Positions 13,658 to 18,462 of a stretch of 18,462 nt of DNA are shown piece by piece. The notes below the pieces were generated by a model, which saw nothing but the letters and a program-made list of their open reading frames with translations, did no database searches and was not told where the DNA came from. Where the stretch lies: NCBI GenBank assembly GCA_947178315.1, contig CAMWXW010000002.1:1-18462 (forward strand). The letters are read 5' to 3'. The position numbers and the translations under genes were made by a program. Each line of letters begins with the position of its first letter. The stretch's first letter is position 1. The DNA comes from an uncultured Desulfovibrionaceae bacterium. GTDB lineage: Bacteria; Desulfobacterota; Desulfovibrionia; Desulfovibrionales; Desulfovibrionaceae.

Positions 13658-14362
13658 ATGAGTGCAAAGCGTAAAAAAAGTAAAAGTCCTCCAAAAGATG
13701 GTTGGCTTGTCACCTTTTCTGATCTCATGACATTGCTTCTCACCTTTTTTGTTCTCTTGCTAAGTATGTCTTCTCTTGAAGTACAAAAAATCATGGAGAT
13801 TTCTCTAAAAGTAAAACATAAAGGGGGACTTGGTGCTGCACGTGCACGCATAGCACACAGAGTAGAGCTTGTAGCGGACGTATTACGAGATGTTCCAGAA
13901 ACAATAGAACCTATTGAGCTTTTACGTGATCTCTTTTTTCCTGATGATTATCTCCCAGATGATTTTAGACAAGAATTTGTAAAAAATGTAAAAATATATA
14001 AACATCAAGAAGGAATAAGTATTATTTTATCAGATAATATTCTCTTTGAAGCTGGAAAATCTACTCTTACGATAAATGCAACACGTGCATTACGAGCTCT
14101 TGTAGAAATACTCCAAGGACTTACAACCACATATAATATAAGCGGACACACAGATATTTCTGGTGATCCAATAAGTAACTATCTCCTATCTGGAGAACGT
14201 GCACTCACTGTATTAGAGTATTTTCTCAAAAATCATGTTGAAGAACAGCGTTTTTCTGTAAGTGCCTATGGAAGTGATAGAGGACTTACCTATACAAAAG
14301 GAGAATATAATCCTGCAATGGAGCGTCGTATAGAAATTCTTTTGCGTGCAACTCCTTCCTAG
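13658..14362 (+). CDS. motB: MotB-like stator protein 2, canonical peptidoglycan-binding site
   Basis: 234-aa MotB-family protein. Seen: basic N terminus, a transmembrane helix at about 15-38 with the ion-carrying Asp22, a plug/linker region, and an OmpA-like domain with ILFEAGKSTL at 128-137, the intact SGHTD at 162-166, LLSGERAL with R181 at 176-183, and MERRIEIL at 221-228 in place of NRRVEI. It should anchor the stator to peptidoglycan. Its transmembrane segment (15-38) is nearly residue-for-residue identical to that of the preceding paralogue and the underlying DNA is also very similar, whereas the rest has diverged. Strong ribosome site (GGGGTGAG). Shorter than E. coli MotB (308 aa), mainly in linker and C terminus. 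Confidence 0.9.
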   Translation: MSAKRKKSKSPPKDGWLVTFSDLMTLLLTFFVLLLSMSSLEVQKIMEISLKVKHKGGLGAARARIAHRVELVADVLRDVPETIEPIELLRDLFFPDDYLPDDFRQEFVKNVKIYKHQEGISIILSDNILFEAGKSTLTINATRALRALVEILQGLTTTYNISGHTDISGDPISNYLLSGERALTVLEYFLKNHVEEQRFSVSAYGSDRGLTYTKGEYNPAMERRIEILLRATPS

Positions 14363-14413
14363 TACCTCGTGTATGTACACTATAAAACATACTGTGACAA
14401 TTCGCATTGTACA

Positions 14414-14429
14414 TGGAATACTAGTTGCA
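14414..14429 (+). promoter_or_regulatory. Candidate sigma54 promoter upstream of fliL
   Basis: TGGAAT (14414-14419) and TTGCA (14425-14429) have exact GG-N10-GC spacing and a perfect -12 box. Predicted start near 14440, about 29 nt before fliL. It would let fliLNOPQ be transcribed separately from motA-motB-motB. Confidence 0.55.
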
Positions 14430-14468
14430 TTGTAAAAAGATATTATCTGTATTAGCAAGGAGATATCT

Positions 14469-14936
14469 ATGGCAGAAGAAGAACAAGAAAAGCCAAAGCG
14501 TACATTCCTCATCATTATAATAATAGCCGTTGTTATTCTCATTCTTGCTGGGGCTGGAATTGCTTGGTTCTTTTTACAAGATTCTTCCTCTCAAGAAGAA
14601 ACAAGTGCCTCTGTTGAGAAAAAAATACCTGAAGAGATTACCTTAGTCACTGTTCCACAATTTCTTGTCAATCTCTCAGACCCGCTTGGAAGACGCTTTA
14701 TAAAAATTACAATATCTATCGAAGCACCTAATCCTCAAGTTGCTGCTAAGGTAGAAAAACAAATGTTCCAAATTAGAGATAGAATCATTTTATTACTCTC
14801 TAGCAAAACCTATGGTGATTTGGCTGCTCTTGATAGTAAATTATATCTTAAAAATGAAATCGTTGAACGAATCAATCAAGTCATTGCACCAGATGCCATA
14901 CGTCAGATTTATATATCTGATATGATTATACAATAG
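14469..14936 (+). CDS. fliL: Flagellar basal-body-associated protein FliL
   Basis: Single-span inner-membrane protein that sits around the stator near the basal body and supports motor function. Seen in the 155 aa: short charged cytoplasmic tail, transmembrane helix at about 13-36, acidic linker, and the periplasmic FliL domain (VTVPQFLVNLSDPLGRRFIK, KVEKQMFQIRDRIILLLSSK, GDLAALDSKLYLKNEIVERI and YISDMIIQ at the C terminus), a typical complete FliL. AAGGAG 7 nt before the ATG. About 106 nt separate it from the second motB, with a promoter-like element between. fliN follows after 9 nt. Confidence 0.93.
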   Translation: MAEEEQEKPKRTFLIIIIIAVVILILAGAGIAWFFLQDSSSQEETSASVEKKIPEEITLVTVPQFLVNLSDPLGRRFIKITISIEAPNPQVAAKVEKQMFQIRDRIILLLSSKTYGDLAALDSKLYLKNEIVERINQVIAPDAIRQIYISDMIIQ

Positions 14937-14945
14937 GAGTTTTCT

Positions 14946-15419
14946 ATGTCTGAACAAACTGAAGAAAAAAATGAAGAACAAACTATAACAGAGCATGCAA
15001 CAGAAGAAGAAATGGCACAAGCTATGGCACAAGCTATGGCCGAACAAGAACAAGCAGATGTTATGAAAGAGCATGAACAGACTATTCTTTCAAGCACTGT
15101 ATCTGATGCTGTCTTTCAAGATCTTTCAAAAGATGAACAATTAAGCGAAGAACATTTTAAGAGAGAATTAGATTTTATTCTCGATATTCCACTCGATATC
15201 TCTGTTGAACTCGGAAGAACAAAACTCATTATCAATGAACTTCTCCAATTAGGACAAGGTTCTGTTATTGAACTCAATAAATTAGCTGGGGAATTGCTAG
15301 AAATCTACGTAAATGGTAAACTATTAGCACGTGGTGAGGCTGTTGTTGTCAATGAAAAGTTTGGCGTACGACTCACTGATATTATAAGTCCATTAGAGCG
15401 AGTGAAACAATTAGCATGA
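14946..15419 (+). CDS. fliN: Flagellar motor switch protein FliN
   Basis: C-ring subunit needed for torque, switching and export docking. Seen in the 157 aa: an acidic Glu/Gln/Ala-rich N-terminal extension (about 1-60), including the repeat MAQA-MAQA-MA, then the SpoA/FliN domain (FILDIPLDISVELGRTKLII, LLQLGQGSVIELNKLAGELL, YVNGKLLARGEAVVVNEKFG, VRLTDI). Length is between E. coli FliN (137 aa) and extended forms. AGGAG 7 nt upstream. The stop overlaps the fliO start (ATGA), indicating translational coupling. Confidence 0.94.
   Translation: MSEQTEEKNEEQTITEHATEEEMAQAMAQAMAEQEQADVMKEHEQTILSSTVSDAVFQDLSKDEQLSEEHFKRELDFILDIPLDISVELGRTKLIINELLQLGQGSVIELNKLAGELLEIYVNGKLLARGEAVVVNEKFGVRLTDIISPLERVKQLA
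15012..15041 (+). repeat. 12-bp tandem repeat inside fliN
   Basis: ATGGCACAAGCT occurs twice in perfect tandem (15012-15023, 15024-15035) followed by a partial third copy (ATGGC). The unit is a multiple of three, so copy-number change would insert or remove four residues (MAQA) without a frameshift. Confidence 0.85.
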
Positions 15420-15895
15420 ATACTGATTCTTCTCCTATTGTTACAAATCAACAAGAAAGCACATATATAACAAGTACGCAAGAACCTCCAGAGATTCCCT
15501 CATATGAATTCTCTTGGGGAGGATATGTTAAGGCATTGAGTATGCTCTTTTTTGTCCTCGCTTTGCTTGTTATATGTATGTTACTCCTTAAAAGAAAAGG
15601 CTCTGTATCTCACCTTTCTGCTACCCTTACAAGTTATTTTACAAAAGGAAAAGGTATACGAGAGAGAAAAGCTCTCCCCCTTATTGTTGAACAAAGATAC
15701 ACCATAGATCAACGCAAATCACTGCTTGTGGTACAGTTCTTGAACAAAACTCTCTTACTTGGTGTTACTGATGCAAGTATACAAGTATTAGAAGAGAGTT
15801 TAGAAAAGGGTAAAAGTACACATGAGCAGACTGTGGCAACGTTCAATGCACACTTGGAAGGCTTGGGGAAGTCGGATAGTACACATACATTATAA
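15416..15895 (+). CDS. fliO: Flagellar biosynthesis protein FliO
   Basis: Small membrane protein that aids assembly of the FliP export-gate complex. Seen in the 159 aa: N-terminal polar stretch, one transmembrane helix at about residues 39-59 (LSMLFFVLALLVICMLLL), basic juxtamembrane region KRKG, then a cytoplasmic domain with ERKALPLIVEQRYTIDQRKSLLVVQFLNKTLLLGVTD, the FliO signature (basic/hydrophobic pattern ending in LLLGVT). Assignment rests on this pattern and its place between fliN and fliP. Overlaps both neighbours: by ATGA with fliN and by up to 74 nt with fliP. Confidence 0.86.
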   Translation: MNTDSSPIVTNQQESTYITSTQEPPEIPSYEFSWGGYVKALSMLFFVLALLVICMLLLKRKGSVSHLSATLTSYFTKGKGIRERKALPLIVEQRYTIDQRKSLLVVQFLNKTLLLGVTDASIQVLEESLEKGKSTHEQTVATFNAHLEGLGKSDSTHTL

Positions 15896-16637
15896 ACGTC
15901 TATTTTTTTATTTTATTTGCTTGATTTCACTTTCTCTACCAGCTCATGCTCTCGCAAATGAACCTTTATTACAACTTACACTTTCAGGAAATGCTCCAGA
16001 GCAAAGTACAGTTGCTCTTAGTCTTGAAATCATTCTTGCGTTTACTATTCTCTCACTTGCTCCCGCAATTTTTCTTACTGTTACAAGCTTTACACGACTC
16101 ATTATTGTTTTCTCCTTTCTACGACAAGCGCTTGGAACAGGCTCAATGCCTCCTAATCAGATTTTAGTAGCTCTCGCCATTTTTATGACATGTGCTATTA
16201 TGTATCCAACAGGAAAACGAATCTATGATGAAGCTCTTTCTCCATACCTCAATTCAGCAATAAGTCTTCCTACTGCAATACAGATTGCCCAAGAGCCATT
16301 ACGGGCATTTATGTTCAAGCAGACACGTGAGAAAGACATCTCTATTTTTTATTCTATTACAAGCCTAGAGCGACCACAGACTAAAGAAGACGTCCCAACA
16401 TTAGTTCTTGCAGCAGCATTTATTATTAGTGAGCTTAAAACAGGATTCACTATTGGTTTTCTACTCTTCATTCCATTCATTATGATTGATATGATTGTTT
16501 CAAGCGTACTTCTTGCAATGGGAATGATGATGCTTCCTCCTATGATGATTTCGCTTCCTTTTAAGCTTCTCTTATTTGTCATGGTAGATGGTTGGAATCT
16601 TATTGTAGCTTCGCTTGTCAATACATTTGTACGGTAG
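15822..16637 (+). CDS. fliP: Flagellar type III export gate protein FliP
   Basis: Core export-gate subunit; a pentamer in the inner membrane with FliQ and FliR. Seen in the 271 aa: a signal-like hydrophobic segment LFFYFICLISLSLPAHALA (about 27-45), then the FliP signatures SFTRLIIVFSFLRQALGTGS and PPNQILVALAIFMT, and the C-terminal block IPFIMIDMIVSSVLLAMGMM with PPMMISLPFKLLLFVMVDGW. ATG at 15822 or 15846 could start it, and both lie inside fliO, giving a 50-74 nt overlap; neither has a strong Shine-Dalgarno, so translation probably depends on fliO. Slightly longer than E. coli FliP (245 aa), because of the N terminus. Confidence 0.93.
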   Translation: MSRLWQRSMHTWKAWGSRIVHIHYKRLFFYFICLISLSLPAHALANEPLLQLTLSGNAPEQSTVALSLEIILAFTILSLAPAIFLTVTSFTRLIIVFSFLRQALGTGSMPPNQILVALAIFMTCAIMYPTGKRIYDEALSPYLNSAISLPTAIQIAQEPLRAFMFKQTREKDISIFYSITSLERPQTKEDVPTLVLAAAFIISELKTGFTIGFLLFIPFIMIDMIVSSVLLAMGMMMLPPMMISLPFKLLLFVMVDGWNLIVASLVNTFVR

Positions 16638-16667
16638 CAATATATCGTCTAAAAAAGAGGAACTCCT

Positions 16668-16937
16668 ATGACTCCAGAATTTATTATCGGGCTTGCACGA
16701 AACTGTATAGAACTTACTCTTATGGTTAGCTTACCTTTATTCTTAACAGCTATCTTTGTTGGAGTAATTATCGGTATTATTCAAGCTGCAACACAAATAC
16801 AAGAAATGACGCTTGTCTTAGTTCCCAAAATTATTGCTATTTTTGTTGTGTCTCTTATGGCAATGCCATGGATGATGGATAAGATTATTACATTTACTCG
16901 AGAACTTCTTCTTTCATTACCAGATTATATATTATAG
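16668..16937 (+). CDS. fliQ: Flagellar export gate protein FliQ
   Basis: 89-aa export-gate subunit, the same length as E. coli FliQ. Two transmembrane helices: about 18-38 (MVSLPLFLTAIFVGVIIGII) and 50-70 (VPKIIAIFVVSLMAMPWMM), joined by the conserved QAATQIQEMTLVLVPK. Ribosome site GAGGAA 7 nt before the ATG. Last gene of the flagellar run: no fliR or flhB follows; the tRNA-Sec gene lies on the opposite strand 17 nt beyond the stop. No terminator is visible on the plus strand between them. Confidence 0.94.
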   Translation: MTPEFIIGLARNCIELTLMVSLPLFLTAIFVGVIIGIIQAATQIQEMTLVLVPKIIAIFVVSLMAMPWMMDKIITFTRELLLSLPDYIL

Positions 16938-16954
16938 AAAATAGAAAAAAGTGA

Positions 16955-17049
16955 TGGCGGAAGCGTATAGGAATCGAACCTACCAAAGACTTATTCAGCC
17001 TTTCTTTGGTTTTGAAGACCAAGTACCGCACCTGCGATAAAACACTTCC
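16955..17049 (-). tRNA. selC: Selenocysteine tRNA (anticodon UCA)
   Basis: 95-nt tRNA-Sec, the same length as E. coli selC. Seen on the minus strand: an 8-bp acceptor stem (GGAAGTGT / ACGCTTCC with one G-T pair), encoded G73 and CCA end, a 5-bp anticodon stem (TTGGT/ACCAA) with loop CTTCAAA and anticodon TCA (complement of 17013-17015), a long variable arm with a 7-bp stem (AAAGGCT / AGTCTTT), and a T stem GTAGG/CCTAT with loop TTCGATT. The 8-bp acceptor plus 5-bp T stem and long extra arm are hallmarks of bacterial tRNA-Sec. It reads UGA during Sec insertion with SelB. Followed by a TTTTTT run that may help termination. Confidence 0.96.
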
Positions 17050-17057
17050 CTTTGTTT

Positions 17058-17086
17058 ACTATATCTTTATATCATATAAAAAGCAA
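17058..17086 (-). promoter_or_regulatory. Sigma70-type promoter of selC
   Basis: On the minus strand TTGCTT (complement of 17081-17086) and TATAGT (complement of 17058-17063) with a 17-bp spacer. Predicted start near 17051, only about 2 nt upstream of the mature tRNA 5' end, so 5' trimming would be minimal. Prediction only. Confidence 0.5.
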
Positions 17087-17102
17087 GATATCTGTTATAT
17101 TC

Positions 17103-17144
17103 AAAAATATAAAAAATCCATATGCTTTGAAGGCTATATGGATT
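17103..17144 (-). terminator. Intrinsic terminator of ftsZ
   Basis: A perfect 9-bp inverted repeat AATCCATAT / ATATGGATT (17136-17144 and 17115-17123) lies about 30 nt beyond the ftsZ stop. On the minus strand it runs into TTTTTT-A-TATTTTT. A rho-independent terminator that separates ftsZ from selC. Confidence 0.75.
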
Positions 17145-17173
17145 ATATTCTATATAAAATTGTACTAATTGAA

Positions 17174-18421
17174 CTATTCTGAAGATTCTGTTTTACGAAT
17201 AAATGCTGGGACAGAATCATCACGACCTCCCAAGTAATCTAAGTTATTGGGACGAATACGATGTAAGTCTGTATCTGTGTCTGTATAATTACCAACAGGG
17301 TAGGAACGCATTGTATCGTAACCGACACCATATCTATCATGATGTTGCTCTACAGGACGCTCACCATACATAGAGCCTGTACGAGGAACACGAATAGCAT
17401 TTGCTTCCACAGAAGGACGAACTCCAATAGAGCGTTGCGTTTTTGATTCTGCAACTTCTTGCTGTTTATCCTGAATACCTGTAGCAACAACTGTTACATG
17501 CATTTCATCTCCAACATTATCATCAAAGACGTTACCAACAAGAACCATAGCATCTTCTCTGCCTACTGCTTTAATAACAATATCATATGCATCAGATATC
17601 TCAGACATAGTTATGCTACGATTTGATGTGATATTGACAAGAACAGCTTGAGCTCCAGCAATACCAACAACTTCAAGGAATGGTGATGATATCGCACGCA
17701 TAGAGGCATCATGAGCACGTTTCTCACCACTAGCAATACCAATTCCCATAACTGCAAGACCTGTTTTACTCATCACAGTTGTCACATCAGCAAAGTCAAC
17801 AGAGATATAGCCGGGCTTATTGATTACATCAACAATACCTTGAACTGCAAAGCGTAAAACATCATCTGCTTGCTTTAACATTTCAAAGTAAGGGGTATTT
17901 TTTTGAGAGAGAGCAACTAATCTATCGTTAGGAACAACTATTAAGCTATCTACGTGTTGTTTCAATTCTTCTATTGCTTTTGCTGCTATCGCTGCACGCT
18001 GTTGTCCTTCAAAAAAGAATGGACGAGTTACAACGCCGACGGTAAGTGCATTTTCTTCTTTCGCTATTTGAGCCACAACAGGAGCTGCTCCACTTCCAGT
18101 GCCTCCTCCCATTCCAGCTGCTATAAAGACCATGTCTGCACCTTTGAGCACTTCTCGCACTTGCTCCATACTTTCTTGCGCGGCATCTCTTCCCTTTATT
18201 GGATTAGCTCCTGCTCCTTTTCCTCCTGTCAACTTCTCTCCGAGTTGCAAGCGTATACTTGCTTCCATTGTTGCTAGGTGTTGAGCATCTGTATTGGCAA
18301 CAATAAATTGTACGCCCTCCATAGCTGAGCGAACCATATTTTGCACAGCGTTACTTCCTCCACCGCCAACTCCAATGACTTTTATCTTAGGGATATTTTC
18401 TTCATCAATTTGAAAATTCAT
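17174..18421 (-). CDS. ftsZ: Cell division GTPase FtsZ
   Basis: Tubulin-like GTPase that forms the division ring. Seen in the 415 aa: N-terminal VGGGGSNAV at 18-26, the tubulin signature GGGTGSG at 105-111, the T7 synergy loop NKPGYISVDFADV at 201-213 with the catalytic Asp pair, a variable linker at about 320-390, and the C-terminal FtsA/ZipA-binding tail (VPAFIRK at 404-410). Complete; E. coli FtsZ is 383 aa, the difference lying in the linker. GAGG lies 7-8 nt before the ATG. The upstream gene, normally ftsA, lies outside the window. Terminated by the hairpin at 17103-17144. Confidence 0.98.
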   Translation of the reverse strand: MNFQIDEENIPKIKVIGVGGGGSNAVQNMVRSAMEGVQFIVANTDAQHLATMEASIRLQLGEKLTGGKGAGANPIKGRDAAQESMEQVREVLKGADMVFIAAGMGGGTGSGAAPVVAQIAKEENALTVGVVTRPFFFEGQQRAAIAAKAIEELKQHVDSLIVVPNDRLVALSQKNTPYFEMLKQADDVLRFAVQGIVDVINKPGYISVDFADVTTVMSKTGLAVMGIGIASGEKRAHDASMRAISSPFLEVVGIAGAQAVLVNITSNRSITMSEISDAYDIVIKAVGREDAMVLVGNVFDDNVGDEMHVTVVATGIQDKQQEVAESKTQRSIGVRPSVEANAIRVPRTGSMYGERPVEQHHDRYGVGYDTMRSYPVGNYTDTDTDLHRIRPNNLDYLGGRDDSVPAFIRKTESSE

Positions 18422-18462
18422 TTTGTTGCCTCTTCAATATTTATACGTATACGATATTAGCT

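Noticed and set aside
12865..13851. Minus-strand open frames of 165 and 149 codons opposite the motB genes
   Set aside because: Both share the segment opposite the duplicated transmembrane DNA, which makes them look like a pair of related proteins, but they are shadows of the motB genes without start signals or family features.
1..18462. CRISPR array, insertion sequence, prophage or toxin-antitoxin module
   Set aside because: No regularly spaced repeats, transposase or integrase motifs, phage structural genes or small paired toxin-antitoxin genes were seen. tRNA-Sec is a common integration site, but no integrase or repeated tRNA 3' end lies beside it here.

Overview
The window looks like chromosome from a low-GC, flagellated, Gram-negative bacterium. 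The gene set fits a member of the Desulfovibrionales/Desulfovibrionaceae: motA followed by two motB-like genes, then fliL-fliN-fliO-fliP-fliQ, a MucR/Ros-type regulator, fdhE-mobA and a selenocysteine tRNA. The strong AT bias inside this gene set suggests a reduced-GC lineage such as Lawsonia intracellularis. That assignment comes from gene content and base composition only; no database search was possible. I see no insertion sequence, prophage, integrase or CRISPR array, and codon style is uniform throughout.

Layout. (1) 228-2627, minus strand: an operon usp - cmk - ubiA-family prenyltransferase. It has a good sigma70 promoter with an overlapping palindrome at its head and a hairpin at its tail. 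(2) 2724-4634, plus strand: a possible 51-codon ORF, an exported YVTN-type beta-propeller protein and a membrane PAP2 phosphatase. (3) 4892-6436, plus strand: promoter, fdhE and mobA, which serve formate dehydrogenase and its molybdopterin guanine dinucleotide cofactor. (4) A PilZ protein (plus) converging on a MucR-like regulator (minus). (5) An AT-rich gap with a perfect 29-bp palindrome, then a divergent family-2 glycosyltransferase. (6) gpsA, whose near-consensus promoter puts the transcription start at the start codon, followed by an unknown membrane/coiled-coil protein. (7) An AMIN-domain protein, then motA, motB-like 1, motB-like 2, fliL, fliN, fliO, fliP, fliQ, all on plus. (8) Minus strand: ftsZ, its terminator, and selC (tRNA-Sec), converging on fliQ.

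How the parts connect. The flagellar block encodes the stator (MotA plus two MotB-type proteins, FliL), a C-ring switch subunit (FliN) and export-gate proteins (FliO/P/Q). Four sites with exact GG-N10-GC spacing, resembling -24/-12 sigma54 promoters, lie in the sense direction upstream of motA, fliL, the AMIN gene and the pilZ gene. This suggests that motility, a c-di-GMP receptor and an envelope protein share RpoN control. fdhE, mobA and selC together point to a selenocysteine-containing formate dehydrogenase encoded elsewhere.

Most interesting items: the tandem MotB pair, in which the first copy keeps the proton-channel Asp but has lost the peptidoglycan-binding GHTD signature; the apparent sigma54 regulon; probable leaderless gpsA; and the MucR/glycosyltransferase palindrome. 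No wholly new multi-gene system is evident.
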